Notes: generated by a model not told the origin, from the sequence alone. 38,478 nucleotides of DNA from Alphaproteobacteria bacterium (GCA_013289445.1 JABCZZ010000015.1:1-38478); one strand, 5' to 3'; shown: positions 16,806 through 26,463, counted from the stretch's first letter. Translations and numbers: made by a program.

Positions 16806-19571
16806 ATGAATAAGACGGTGACATCGATTATAAGCATGGCTGGCGCCAAGGGACAGGGCGGCAAAGACTCTCTTCGTATCTCCAGCCGGTTGATTGAATC
16901 GGCACGCTCGTCGCTGGATGATTCACTTACTTCGCTTGCATCAAGCATGCAGGGCTTAAGTGAAGAGGAAGTGGAAAACCGCCGCCGCCAGTACGGCCGC
17001 AATGAAGTGGCGCATGAACGTCCGCCCGCATGGTACACTCAGTTTCTTACCGCATTCTTCACTCCTTTCAACGCCATTCTCTTTTTCGTAGGCACCGTCT
17101 CGGTCTTTACCGACATCATCTATGCCGCACCCGAAGACCGTTCGTTTAAAACGGTCATCGTGCTGTCCACGATGATCCTGCTCGCAACCGTCTTGCGTTT
17201 CTGGCAGGAGTTCCGCTCGAGCCGTGCGGCGGAAAAACTCAAGGCGATGGTGCGCACCACCGCAAGCGTGCAGCGCCAGGGCTTCGACAAGCCGCAGGAG
17301 ATGCCTATATCCGAGCTGGTGCCGGGCGATATCGTCATGCTCTCCGCCGGCGACATGATCCCGGCCGATATGCGTCTTATCACGTCTAAAGATCTGTTCA
17401 TCAGCCAGGCGGTGCTCACGGGCGAATCGATCCCGGTGGAAAAATACGACACGCTCGGTGCTGTCGTCGGCAAATCCGCAGGCCCCGAAGCACTGGCCGC
17501 CGGCGCAAGCCCGCTCGAGCTCGCCAATGTCTGTTTCATGGGCACCAATGTGGTGACCGGTTCTGCCACAGCTGCTGTCGTCGCCACCGGTAATAAAACC
17601 TATTTCGGCTCCATGGCCAAGGAACTGGTCGGCAAGCGCCCCCTGACAAGTTTTGACAAGGGCATCAGCCGCGTAAGCTGGCTGCTCATCTGCTTCATGT
17701 TCGTTATGGTGCCTGTGGTGTTCCTCATCAACGGGCTGACCAAGCACAACTGGATGGAAGCCCTGCTCTTCTCGGTCTCCGTCGCTGTAGGCCTTACACC
17801 CGAGATGTTGCCGATGGTAGTGACCGCTAACCTCGCACGCGGCGCAGTCGCTATGGCGCGGCGCAAAACTATCGTCAAACGCCTCAACTCGATCCAGAAT
17901 TTCGGCGCGATGGATATTCTGTGCACCGACAAAACCGGCACGCTCACCCAGGATAAGATCATGCTCGAGCGTCATCTTGATATCTTCGGCGAAAAAGATC
18001 GCAAGGTGCTCGAGTTCGCCTATCTCAACGGCTTTCACCAGACGGGTCTTAAGAACGTGCTCGATGTCGCCATTTTACGCTTCGGTGAGGAGCATGAACT
18101 CCAGCATATGCAGAAGAGTTACAGCAAGATAGACGAGATACCGTTCGATTTCATTCGCCGCCGTATGTCCGTCGTGGTGCGCCCGAACGATGCCGACCGC
18201 AACCTGCTGGTCTGCAAAGGCGCGGTCGAAGAAGTCCTCGCACTCTGCTCGCATGCCGACGATCACAAAAACCTGCCCGTCGAAAATGAAACCCCGGCAC
18301 AGGAAAAACGTCGCAAGGCACGCGCCAAGCCGCATAAATTTACCGCCGAGATGCGCAAGAAAGTCCGCGCCGTCACCCGCGAACTCAATGAAGAAGGGCT
18401 GCGCGTACTCGCCGTGGCTTATAAATGGGTGCCGCCGGAAGATCGCACCTATACCGTAGAAGACGAATGCGATCTCGTGCTTGCAGGCTATATCGCGTTC
18501 CTTGATCCGCCGAAGGAAACCGCACGTACCGCTATTGCTGCACTGAAAGAGCACGGCGTCGCGGTCAAGATCATCACCGGCGATAATGAGGTGGTGACAC
18601 GCAAAATCTGTCACGAGGTAGGACTCGAATCCAAGCATATCATGCTGGGCAAGGATATCGATTCGCTTTCCGACGACGCATTGGCAGACAAGGCAGAGCA
18701 TACGACCATCTTCGCCAAAATGTCCCCGATGCAGAAATCGCGCGTCATACGCGTATTGCAAGGTGTGGGCCATACGGTGGGCTATCTGGGCGACGGCATC
18801 AATGATGCGGCAGCGCTCAGGGACGCTGACGTCGGCATTTCCGTCGATACTGCCGTGGATATCGCCAAGGAATCCGCCGACATCATTCTGCTCGAAAAAA
18901 GCCTGATGGTGCTCGAAGAAGGCGTGCTCGAAGGACGCAAGACGTTCGGCAATATCACCAAGTACATCAAGATGACGGTAAGCTCGAATTTCGGCAACGT
19001 GTTCAGCGTGCTCATCGCCAGCGCATTCTTGCCCTTCCTGCCGATGATCGCCATTCAGCTTCTGACGCAGAACCTGCTCTATGATATTTCCCAGATCTCG
19101 ATTCCCTGGGATAACGTCGACAAGGAATACATGGAAAAGCCGCGCAAATGGGAATCGGGCGGCCTGGCGCGTTTTATGGTGCTCATTGGCCCCATCAGCT
19201 CTATCTTCGACGTGACCACGTTCTGCCTGATGTGGTATGTGTTCGGCGCCAATAAACCAGAGATGCAGGCACTCTTTCAGTCGGGCTGGTTTGTCGAAGG
19301 GCTGTTGTCGCAGACGCTGGTGGTGCACATGATCCGCACGCAGAAAATTCCGTTCTTCCAGAGCATGCCGGCGCTGCCGGTACTGGCACTTACCATTGCC
19401 ATCATGGCGCTGGGTATTTACATGCCCTTCTCTACGATCGGCGCAGAGATTGGCCTGGTGCCCTTGCCCATGAGCTACTTTCCTTGGCTCGCGGTTACGC
19501 TGCTGGGTTATTGCGCACTCACTCAAGTGGTAAAGTTCTGGTATATAAAGAAATTTAAGCAGTGGCTGTAA
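16806..19571 (+). CDS. mgtA: Magnesium-translocating P-type ATPase
   Basis: 921 residues from ATG 16806; an in-frame extension to 16716 would enter the leader and has no conserved content. P3B-type ATPase: A-domain TGESIPVEKYD, phosphorylation motif CTDKTGTLT with the aspartate at residue 375, nucleotide-domain KGAVEEV, and hinge GDGINDAAALRDADVGISVD. About ten membrane spans. The last spans contain QNLLYDISQISIPWDNVDKE, typical of MgtA/MgtB. It imports Mg2+ at the inner membrane. The N-terminus carries about 45 extra, probably disordered residues (SIISMAGAKGQGGKDSLRIS) before the cation-ATPase N-domain. No mgtC is adjacent. Confidence 0.92.
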   Translation: MNKTVTSIISMAGAKGQGGKDSLRISSRLIESARSSLDDSLTSLASSMQGLSEEEVENRRRQYGRNEVAHERPPAWYTQFLTAFFTPFNAILFFVGTVSVFTDIIYAAPEDRSFKTVIVLSTMILLATVLRFWQEFRSSRAAEKLKAMVRTTASVQRQGFDKPQEMPISELVPGDIVMLSAGDMIPADMRLITSKDLFISQAVLTGESIPVEKYDTLGAVVGKSAGPEALAAGASPLELANVCFMGTNVVTGSATAAVVATGNKTYFGSMAKELVGKRPLTSFDKGISRVSWLLICFMFVMVPVVFLINGLTKHNWMEALLFSVSVAVGLTPEMLPMVVTANLARGAVAMARRKTIVKRLNSIQNFGAMDILCTDKTGTLTQDKIMLERHLDIFGEKDRKVLEFAYLNGFHQTGLKNVLDVAILRFGEEHELQHMQKSYSKIDEIPFDFIRRRMSVVVRPNDADRNLLVCKGAVEEVLALCSHADDHKNLPVENETPAQEKRRKARAKPHKFTAEMRKKVRAVTRELNEEGLRVLAVAYKWVPPEDRTYTVEDECDLVLAGYIAFLDPPKETARTAIAALKEHGVAVKIITGDNEVVTRKICHEVGLESKHIMLGKDIDSLSDDALADKAEHTTIFAKMSPMQKSRVIRVLQGVGHTVGYLGDGINDAAALRDADVGISVDTAVDIAKESADIILLEKSLMVLEEGVLEGRKTFGNITKYIKMTVSSNFGNVFSVLIASAFLPFLPMIAIQLLTQNLLYDISQISIPWDNVDKEYMEKPRKWESGGLARFMVLIGPISSIFDVTTFCLMWYVFGANKPEMQALFQSGWFVEGLLSQTLVVHMIRTQKIPFFQSMPALPVLALTIAIMALGIYMPFSTIGAEIGLVPLPMSYFPWLAVTLLGYCALTQVVKFWYIKKFKQWL

Positions 19572-19597
19572 GCGCGCCATTAAGAATGCCTTAATCT

Positions 19598-20746
19598 TTG
19601 CCTGTTACCCTAAGCGTAACAGAATTCAAAGAGAAGAGGCTTGTGGGCACTGTCAAAACATCGGTTCGGGAATTGTTCTTTCTGCTCGACGACGTCACGA
19701 CCATGGCGACGCATCTTGAAAGCGTGGGAGCAAACAAAGAAGGCGTCCATATATCGAAAGAGGCCAATGCCCTCATTGCAGCCAGACCCGTTTTTCACAC
19801 GGCGATGAACCGCATTGCCGACGAATTCAACGCCTTGTCCAAAAACGATAGCAGTGGCAACGCCTATATTTCGCCCGCGCGCCAGGCATGGGAAAATAAA
19901 GTCGCCGGTGAAATGATTGTGCTTCTCAAACAGGTGCAGCCGTATGTGAATACGATTGCGGTCAAAGATCCCGGCGTCAATATTGAGGCGGAACAGGGAT
20001 ACTATGGCAGGCTCACCAGCCTCAGCATGAAAAACTACGTGAAGGACGTACTTGCCAGTGAACAACAGGGCATCGGCAGAGACCGCGGCACCTACAATTA
20101 TCGGCCGTTTGGCAATTATAAACCCAAAGTCGTGCCCGCGACGACGGCCCCAGTTGCTGCGGTGGTTGCTGAAGAGAAAAAAGCAGCCCCTGCGCAAATG
20201 GCAATCGCGCCCGCGGCGGCTGAAGCAAAGCAGGTCGCTCCGGCGCTTAAGGTGCAAGTGCAGGAAGCCAAAGTATTGTCTTTTGAGCAGCATGCTATTA
20301 CGGGCCTGCGTCAGATGGATTACGGGCTTGAAAAACCCGTCTCTTATATCCACGCGACCATCAATCATCCGGGCTCCGCCATAAGCACCCTGCAGGAGGA
20401 CGCTTATCCTACCGCCGTCGGCAGGAAAACAATGATGGACATTCAGACACAAATGAAGGTGAACGAAAATAAAGAGGCTGCCGTTAAGCAGGCACTGACT
20501 GCCAGCAATATCAAATGCAGGCACAAGGAAGGCTCCAGCGTCATTTCTGCGGAGGCAACAGCGGATAGTGTTGCCAAAGCGCTGGGCAAAAAAGGGCTTC
20601 TGCCCGCCTCGCTCGCTTCTGAAATCGCCAATGCAGCGGATGCAGCCCATCCGGGGCAAAAGCAAATTGCCGCTCAGATAAGTGATGCCACGGCGGCGTT
20701 CATCGCGGGGATTGGCAACGGGGGCACATTCCTCTGGAGCCCGTAA
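19598..20746 (+). CDS. Hypothetical protein with Ala/Pro-rich linker
   Basis: Up to 382 residues if the TTG at 19598 is used; GTG 19643 (behind GAGAAGAGG) is an alternative start. There are two likely domains: a helical N-terminal part (about 15-165, with RELFFLLDDVTTMATHLES and YYGRLTSLSMKNYVKDVLAS) and a C-terminal part (about 225-380, with HKEGSSVISAEATADSVAKA). They are separated by a disordered Ala/Pro/Lys linker (about 178-222, APVAAVVAEEKKAAPAQ). No signal peptide or transmembrane segment. I do not recognise a family. It starts 26 bases after the mgtA stop, so read-through transcription is possible, and it is convergent with the VWA gene. Confidence 0.6.
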   Translation: MPVTLSVTEFKEKRLVGTVKTSVRELFFLLDDVTTMATHLESVGANKEGVHISKEANALIAARPVFHTAMNRIADEFNALSKNDSSGNAYISPARQAWENKVAGEMIVLLKQVQPYVNTIAVKDPGVNIEAEQGYYGRLTSLSMKNYVKDVLASEQQGIGRDRGTYNYRPFGNYKPKVVPATTAPVAAVVAEEKKAAPAQMAIAPAAAEAKQVAPALKVQVQEAKVLSFEQHAITGLRQMDYGLEKPVSYIHATINHPGSAISTLQEDAYPTAVGRKTMMDIQTQMKVNENKEAAVKQALTASNIKCRHKEGSSVISAEATADSVAKALGKKGLLPASLASEIANAADAAHPGQKQIAAQISDATAAFIAGIGNGGTFLWSP

Positions 20747-20779
20747 GCCGGCGCAAAAAATCCCCTACCGCACTTAACT

Positions 20780-22552
20780 CTATTGACTCACGCGCAGGTT
20801 AGCGAGCGCATCACCGATCTGCGCGAACACAGTTGCAAGCTGCGCATTGGTCGGCGCAAGAAAGTAATAGCTCGAATTGGTCGCGCAGGACTGAAGCAGT
20901 GAACCGTTTACATAGGTTGCGCAGGAAGAGTTGTTGCAATGGCTGTTGATGACAGTGACACCGTCAGCTGTGCCAAATCCGATCGTGTAAATCGTGATGC
21001 CATTATTCTTCATCGCCGAACAAATAGCCAGTGTCCTGCTGTCGAGACTGGAAATTGAAGGAATGGACGATTGATTCTGATAGCCGCCAGGATAAGTGCT
21101 GCTGGAGTTGTTCACGCCGTCCGTCATAAGCACCACGACCTTGTTCATCAATGACGTTTTGTACTGAAGCGGCAACTGCGGATAAGTAGGATTTCCGGTT
21201 GCCACCATCTCGCCCTGCCATACGCCCGCCCAGTTAGGTGAAAGCAAGCGCCAACCCCAAGCCATGCCGAGGTTGATCATCGTGTCGCCTGACGCTGTCA
21301 TGGCGTTGATCGTCGACTCAACCGTCGATTTCTCTGCCACCATAGGCAACAGCGGCGTCTGAGTGCAGTTGTTGTTCTGAGTGCTGTTGGGGCCGATGGT
21401 AAGCGTAGAGTTGGTGGGCCAGACAGGATAATAGACTGTCGTGACTTTTTTGGAGCTGCCGCTGCCGCTGCTGATGTTGCAGTTCCATTCATTGGTGGGG
21501 CTGCCACTCGTGCTGCAATAATAACTGGGCGAAGATCCGGAAGTAGTGGTGGAACTGGTAGCGTTGAAATAAGGCGGGAATTTCGTTCCTGATGTTCCCG
21601 TCGTCGTGGGCGTATCATCCGACTCATCGAGTGTGAGGCCAAGGCTGGAGGTAGCCGATTGCGATGCATCATAGCTCGAAGAAGCGGTACCGTTTCGCGC
21701 ATCGATACAGCCGTTCCAGTTGCCCGAAAGCCCGAAATTGGTCGTGGTGGCGTTGGTGCCCTGCATCAGATAGTCGCAGCGCTTGATCGAACTGCTGGTG
21801 TTGTACGTGGCCGTGATTGTGGTGCCGCTGGGATTACCCGTATAGCTTGGGCATGAACTGCCACTGATCACCGGGCCGAAATCGGAGTTGGCCGTGGTAT
21901 CAATCCAGGTCGGGTAACTCGTACCGATATTCACCATGTAGGAAAATGGCACTACGCCTACCCATAGGTTTGTCGCCGTATTATTGCCGGTGCCGTACAC
22001 GATGTCGAGCAACCCACCCGAGCCGGCGATGGCCGTTTGCACCGCCGAAAGTTTTGAGACACTGCTGTCGCTGGAATTTACTGGGTCCGACATCGAGCCG
22101 GTGTTATCCAGCACGAGCACGAGTTCCATACCCGAATTAGCGCGCGTGATGGTCGAACTGGCACCGATAGAAACCGTCTTGATGCCCACCACCTGCAAAA
22201 AAGTCGTTGCTTGCGTTCCGCTCGCAGTGAGACTGATAGTACTCTTATCGGCGCTCAGTACTGCCGATACCGTGATAGTGCTTGAACCTAAATAACCATT
22301 GGGGAAATTGGCATTAAAATATTTTTGCGCCTGCGTTTGCACGTCTACTGTGTTGGCCGTAGCCCCTGCGGCCAGGCCCGCCGCGTCGAGCGCAGTGGAA
22401 ATTTTCTCCTGCAGCGTCTGCGCGCGCGCCATATCCACTGAAACGCCGGTCGCCGTAATCAGCACCATGATGGCGAATCCAACAATAATGAATACGTTGC
22501 CTTGTTCGCGTTTATAGAACTGCAGCAGCTGCGTGCCCAATGTCTTACCCAT
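20780..22552 (-). CDS. TadG-like pseudopilin with von Willebrand factor A domain (VWA-1)
   Basis: 590 residues from ATG 22552, with AAGGGGTGG upstream; the in-frame extension to 22699 is unlikely. The N-terminus KREQGNVFIIVGFAIMVLIT is the TadG-type anchor, followed by the TadE/TadG signature STALDAAGLAAGATANT. The MIDAS motif DNTGSMS begins at residue 149, with MTDGVN further on, so divalent-metal binding is expected. A Ser/Thr/Asn-rich segment without recognisable structure occupies about 245-390. It ends LRVSQ, as do its paralogues. It would sit in the inner membrane with the VWA domain outside the cytoplasm. Last gene of the minus arm of the pseudopilin locus, 205 bp after VWA-2. Confidence 0.82.
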   Translation of the reverse strand: MGKTLGTQLLQFYKREQGNVFIIVGFAIMVLITATGVSVDMARAQTLQEKISTALDAAGLAAGATANTVDVQTQAQKYFNANFPNGYLGSSTITVSAVLSADKSTISLTASGTQATTFLQVVGIKTVSIGASSTITRANSGMELVLVLDNTGSMSDPVNSSDSSVSKLSAVQTAIAGSGGLLDIVYGTGNNTATNLWVGVVPFSYMVNIGTSYPTWIDTTANSDFGPVISGSSCPSYTGNPSGTTITATYNTSSSIKRCDYLMQGTNATTTNFGLSGNWNGCIDARNGTASSSYDASQSATSSLGLTLDESDDTPTTTGTSGTKFPPYFNATSSTTTSGSSPSYYCSTSGSPTNEWNCNISSGSGSSKKVTTVYYPVWPTNSTLTIGPNSTQNNNCTQTPLLPMVAEKSTVESTINAMTASGDTMINLGMAWGWRLLSPNWAGVWQGEMVATGNPTYPQLPLQYKTSLMNKVVVLMTDGVNNSSSTYPGGYQNQSSIPSISSLDSRTLAICSAMKNNGITIYTIGFGTADGVTVINSHCNNSSCATYVNGSLLQSCATNSSYYFLAPTNAQLATVFAQIGDALANLRVSQ

Positions 22553-22757
22553 AGCCACCCCTTGCGACAGATGCCGTACGGCGCCGATAGCCCCGTTCAG
22601 AGCTAATAATAGACAGAATATACGCTTTGGCATCCCTGTTATTGTGCCGTAAGTATAGCATAACTTGCGCAAAGAAAGATGCATTAATAATGCGCGCAAT
22701 AAAGCTAAAAAATTGGCAGCAACTATGTAAAATTACCGCAAAATCCCAGCAGTGCGC

Positions 22758-24896
22758 TTACTGGCTGACGCGCAGATTATTCAGCTGATTGGCAATCGTG
22801 ATAAAAATATTTCTAAGCGCAGTGGGGGTATTGGCGAGATAATAATCGCCCGGCGACGCACAGTATTTCAGTAATGGCCCGTTCACATAGGTTGCACAGG
22901 TAATGTCGTTACAGTTGGGATCATAGACGGAATTGGGGTTGCCCGTTACGGTAGGACCACCGTCAGCCGTGCCAAAACCAATCGTATAAATAATAATGCC
23001 CTGGGCTTTCACGGCGTCGCATTCATTTTGCCATTCATTGTTAGAAGCCGTGGGATTATTGTAATTATCCATGTAGGAAAAACCCGTAATGCCCTCACCG
23101 TTATTATCTCCTACCGTATCAATATTGGGCGCGTACCATGTGCCCGGCACAAGGGTGTTAGTACCGGCAGCATGAAAGTCCTCATACGCGTTAGGATTAT
23201 TTGCGACATAATACGTGCACTGATCCTGGGTTTGCGCATCTGTACACTGTGTGTAGCCGCAGTCGTGCGGATTGGAATTAACTATATCGTCGGTCGGACA
23301 GCCATTCCCCCAGCAGCATGAATAGTATGAATTATAATATCCTGCAGTGCAGATATTATCGCTGTAATTTGTACACACATAATTAGTATTACCGCATTCG
23401 GTGCTGCATGTTTCTCCCGGATCAATACTGCATGTCTGGTCGTAGCAGGTCTCGGGATAAGGCGCTTGCGTGCAGCAGGCATTGGGCCAGGTGGGGGACT
23501 GGGGCGAAGTGCAGCCAGTCCAAGCGGTACATTGGACGCCGGGATCGGTGTTGGCGCCGTCCGTCATCAGGATGATCACTTTCTTGCGCGTGGTAATACC
23601 TGTATCGGAATCATAAGAAGAGGCAACCGAGGATAAGCCGGACCACCTCTCGATCATCCTCCATGACCATGCAAGGCCAATATTGATTAAGGTGTTACCC
23701 GTGGCATACAAACCCTGAGTGGGGTCGGCGCATGTCGGGTCTGTCCCGCAGACAGCCGTTATGATGGCCGACTTGGAACTGCTCATGGGCACCACCGGTT
23801 TGGGGCAGGCAATGTCAATTGTTGCGTTGTTGTCCCAGCCGGAAGTATCAAGAGGAGTGAATGTCGTTGCCGTGCTAAGTGACAGGTCAGAACTCAAATT
23901 GCTGGTACAGGCGCTGCCTACGCCGCTGATGCAATTGTCATTGCCATAAAAATTGGACGTGACACCGGTAGCCGGCGTGCGGGCATCGATGCAGCCTGTC
24001 CATACACTTTTACCAGAGGACGAATTGCCAGGAAAAGGAGTGGTGGCCGGGACAGCATCGGCTGAAGGGGAGAAATAACTGCCGGGCAGGTAGCTGCTGG
24101 TGTAAGTGGTTACCCCGTTATCCATCGTGCTCGTACCGCCGCTTGGATTTGCCACATTCACCATGTCCGTATAAGGCACCATGCCGACCCATACGAGTGG
24201 TGTGTTGCCGCTGCTGCCGCCTAGCACCTGATCATTGCCTGAGCCATAAATCTGATTGAGCAGCAGCGGAACCGCACCTTTTAATGCGACAATTTTTGAA
24301 ATATTGTCGGCGGGGATGGCGCTGGGCAACACGGTGTTCATCGAGCCTGTGTTATCCAGTGCCAGCACCACTTCCAATCCCACATCCGTGCGGCGCAACA
24401 CTACTTCCGATACAGCAGCAACCTGCAGTGACGGCTTGCCAAATATTTTCATGAACCTTGTGGCCTGATTGGTGGTCGCCTGCAGATCGATGGCGGTGCC
24501 GTTCCTGACCAGAACCGCGGTGACCGTGGGTGAAGCCACAGTGACCGTACCCGTGCCATCGACATTGCCGCTGTCGATATACCCGGTCTGGAAATTCGCA
24601 GCGAAGTATCGTTGCACCTGCTCCAGCACCCAACATCCGTTGGCGTTAAGATTCTGCTGCGTGCAACTATCGCTTACCGTATAACCCAGCGGAAGTGAAT
24701 TGGCCGTGGCGCCCGCTGCAAGACCTGCCGCATCCAGTGCATTTGACATTCTGTTCTGCAATGTCTGCGCGCGCGCCATATCCACGGCTACGCCGCACGC
24801 CATCACCATCAGAAATATTCCCAGCGCAACAAGGATAACGACGTTGCCACTTTCAGCGGCGAGTAGTGAAGGGCGTTTGTGCGGCACTTTAACCAT
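22758..24896 (-). CDS. TadG-like VWA protein with Cys-rich insert (VWA-2)
   Basis: 712 residues. N-terminal anchor ESGNVVILVALGIFLMVMAC, then SNALDAAGLAAGATANS. MIDAS motif DNTGSMN begins at residue 181 and LMTDGAN comes after a long loop region. Between the MTDG strand and the last VWA strand lies an insert of about 110 residues (about 452-561) with 16 cysteines, including CC pairs and spacings such as CYDQTCSIDPGETCSTECG. Its paralogues lack this insert. The C-terminal CATYVNGPLLKYCA, IYTIGFGTADG and LNNLRVSQ are shared with VWA-1. It probably faces the periplasm or surface, where the cysteines could form disulphides. It follows TadE-b by 21 bp. Confidence 0.82.
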   Translation of the reverse strand: MVKVPHKRPSLLAAESGNVVILVALGIFLMVMACGVAVDMARAQTLQNRMSNALDAAGLAAGATANSLPLGYTVSDSCTQQNLNANGCWVLEQVQRYFAANFQTGYIDSGNVDGTGTVTVASPTVTAVLVRNGTAIDLQATTNQATRFMKIFGKPSLQVAAVSEVVLRRTDVGLEVVLALDNTGSMNTVLPSAIPADNISKIVALKGAVPLLLNQIYGSGNDQVLGGSSGNTPLVWVGMVPYTDMVNVANPSGGTSTMDNGVTTYTSSYLPGSYFSPSADAVPATTPFPGNSSSGKSVWTGCIDARTPATGVTSNFYGNDNCISGVGSACTSNLSSDLSLSTATTFTPLDTSGWDNNATIDIACPKPVVPMSSSKSAIITAVCGTDPTCADPTQGLYATGNTLINIGLAWSWRMIERWSGLSSVASSYDSDTGITTRKKVIILMTDGANTDPGVQCTAWTGCTSPQSPTWPNACCTQAPYPETCYDQTCSIDPGETCSTECGNTNYVCTNYSDNICTAGYYNSYYSCCWGNGCPTDDIVNSNPHDCGYTQCTDAQTQDQCTYYVANNPNAYEDFHAAGTNTLVPGTWYAPNIDTVGDNNGEGITGFSYMDNYNNPTASNNEWQNECDAVKAQGIIIYTIGFGTADGGPTVTGNPNSVYDPNCNDITCATYVNGPLLKYCASPGDYYLANTPTALRNIFITIANQLNNLRVSQ

Positions 24897-24917
24897 AGGC
24901 TACCTCATAAAACTCAC

Positions 24918-25655
24918 TTAAGGACAACTCGAGGGAACGGGACTTGGCTCGGGAGAACTGCCGCTATAGGTGCTATTGGGAACATACGACGTAAGCGCGC
25001 CCAGGCGCGGCATGAATGCTGCCATGCGATATAATGTGGCCGCAGTCAGGAGCTTCTGGTTGGTGATGGGTAAATAGGCGTAATACACCTCGCCAACCAC
25101 GAGCTCTTCGCTGGTCTGCATGTTACTTCGAAATCCCGAGGTGCCCGTGGAAAAACCGGCAGCACCAAATTGTGCATCGGTGATGGTGCATGTGCTGCCA
25201 GCCGTACAGCTGCTCGTATTACCCAGCTTGCTGTAATATGAGGTACCGCTGAGGCCGCTGCGACTGCAGAATTGCCACATGATGACGGGGTTGGGAGTGG
25301 CCGTACTTGAAATATTCTGGATGTCGGTGATGATGATGCGCGTATTGGAACTGGTGTAGGTATTGCTCATAGTGGTATAGGGTGACATCATGTACTGCAC
25401 GGCATCCATCAACTGCGACATCTCTAAATCGGTAAGCGGAGAGGTGCTGGGATCGGTCTGGGTGACGACGTCAGCAACTTCGCTCACTGTCTTCTCCAGT
25501 TTCTGGATGATGATCACATAACGCGTGAGTTCCACGCAACCCAGGAACAAAAGCAGCAGAATGGTAATCGCAAATGCGAATTCGATGAAAGCAACGCCCT
25601 CTTCCTGTCGGGTAAATGTTCGTGCCTTGTGTTTAAGAAAATGCATCAAACACAT
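24918..25655 (-). CDS. TadE-family minor pseudopilin (TadE-b, minus arm)
   Basis: 245 residues from ATG 25655 (a second ATG at 25646 is possible). The N-terminus is basic, then EEGVAFIEFAFAITILLLLF: a class IVb prepilin-like site, Gly followed by a hydrophobic stretch with Glu at +5. The body contains EKTVSEVADVVTQTDPS, a disulphide-prone region (FCSRSGLSG, SCTAGSTC), ELVVGEVYYAYLPI and LYRMAAFMPRLGALTS. The tail is SPEPSPVPSSCP. Each of these blocks has a counterpart in the plus-strand gene at 27992-28582, including the final SSCP. It lies in tandem with TadE-a upstream (1-bp spacing) and VWA-2 downstream. Likely a structural or initiating subunit of a Tad-type pilus. Confidence 0.82.
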   Translation of the reverse strand: MCLMHFLKHKARTFTRQEEGVAFIEFAFAITILLLLFLGCVELTRYVIIIQKLEKTVSEVADVVTQTDPSTSPLTDLEMSQLMDAVQYMMSPYTTMSNTYTSSNTRIIITDIQNISSTATPNPVIMWQFCSRSGLSGTSYYSKLGNTSSCTAGSTCTITDAQFGAAGFSTGTSGFRSNMQTSEELVVGEVYYAYLPITNQKLLTAATLYRMAAFMPRLGALTSYVPNSTYSGSSPEPSPVPSSCP

Positions 25656-25656
25656 G

Positions 25657-26268
25657 TCATCGGCTCGTAGAGTAAGGTTCGTTCTTCACCACTGCGCTTG
25701 CACGAAGCATGAAGATGCCATTCGTTCCCAGCACGTTTTTAAGAAATGGCGTGATGACTTGCCAGGGATACTGCACCGTAAAAACCATGATATCACCGGC
25801 ACTGCCAAGGTTACTGCCGCCCATTCCCGCGCACAGCGCCGGGCTCTGCGTGCCGCCCGGACCTGAGGTATTGACCGTATCGGTACAATTACTCGTAGGA
25901 TAACCTACGCCCGAAATGGAACTATATCCTGCAGGGTAGTCCGATGCGCTCACCTGCACACTGGAAGATGTGAGCAACCCTGCAACGCGAGTGCCTACGA
26001 TGCAGTTGATGTATGCTACCTGCGTCTGGGTATTGGAAGAAGAAGGGCTGGGGCATGTGCCCGTGGTGGCGGCATTTACATAGCCCGTCTTGGCCAGGCG
26101 CGCGGCATAATTGGTGGCGCCTTCAATCACTGCTTCGCCGTACATCACCAGTGAATATTCAATAATGCCCATGATGAGCAGCAACAATATAGGCAGCACG
26201 ATGGCATACTCGATCGCAGTAGCACCTTCTTGCAAAAGCAGCAGACGAACGCGACATAATTTCTTCAT
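25657..26268 (-). CDS. TadE-family minor pseudopilin (TadE-a, minus arm)
   Basis: 203 residues from ATG 26268, giving the short basic leader MKKLCRVRLLLLQEG; the frame extends to 26301 but adds only a polar segment. The prepilin-like motif [20 protein letters not shown] has Glu at +5, followed by IEYSLVMYGEAVIEGATNYAAR. The periplasmic domain ends LRASAVVKNEPYSTSR. The plus-strand gene across the spacer is its paralogue and shares the same motif and the VKNEP sequence. First gene of the minus arm, divergent from that paralogue across 168 bp. It would be processed by a prepilin peptidase and assembled by a Tad machine, neither of which is encoded here. Confidence 0.82.
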   Translation of the reverse strand: MKKLCRVRLLLLQEGATAIEYAIVLPILLLLIMGIIEYSLVMYGEAVIEGATNYAARLAKTGYVNAATTGTCPSPSSSNTQTQVAYINCIVGTRVAGLLTSSSVQVSASDYPAGYSSISGVGYPTSNCTDTVNTSGPGGTQSPALCAGMGGSNLGSAGDIMVFTVQYPWQVITPFLKNVLGTNGIFMLRASAVVKNEPYSTSR

Positions 26269-26351
26269 AGATTGCTTCTGTTTATTATTCTGCTCACACA
26301 ATTATAGGATTCTAACATAATTGCCGGATGAATAATATAAGCGACCACTCA

Positions 26352-26367
26352 GGCATTTAGGAATGCC
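26352..26367. repeat. Small hairpin in the divergent spacer
   Basis: GGCATT and AATGCC form a six-pair stem with loop TAGG, in the AT-rich 168-bp spacer between the two pseudopilin arms. It could be an operator half of a shared control region; no regulator is known. Confidence 0.35.
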
Positions 26368-26431
26368 GCTTTAAAAGGGAGTTAGCCAGAGCGTCATGAT
26401 ATATGACAAATATATTAAGCTACTAAATTAA

Positions 26432-26463
26432 CTAAATATTAATCAACTTTTAGTAATATTTAG
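26432..26463. repeat. Perfect 10-bp inverted repeat before the plus-arm pseudopilin gene
   Basis: CTAAATATTA and TAATATTTAG are perfect complements around a 12-base loop. The right arm ends inside the AGGA that could serve as ribosome binding site for the TTG at 26470. It is a candidate operator or a translation-control hairpin. Confidence 0.5.

Noticed and set aside
16956..18038. A 360-codon minus-strand open frame under the start of the Mg2+ ATPase gene
   Set aside because: Same reason: antisense of a conserved gene, with no family features and no ribosome binding site.
18075..19580. A 501-codon minus-strand open frame inside the Mg2+ ATPase gene
   Set aside because: It mirrors the codon structure of a well-supported P-type ATPase on the plus strand, is rich in His, Arg and Gln as antisense shadows are, and has no recognisable domain.
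22553..22757. In-frame N-terminal extension of VWA-1 to 22699
   Set aside because: The added 49 residues include an unrelated hydrophobic segment, whereas ATG 22552 has a good ribosome binding site and gives the standard TadG-type N-terminus.
26352..26463. Inverted repeats in the spacer as ends of an insertion sequence
   Set aside because: There is no transposase frame, no flanking target duplication, and the spacer is only 168 bp.
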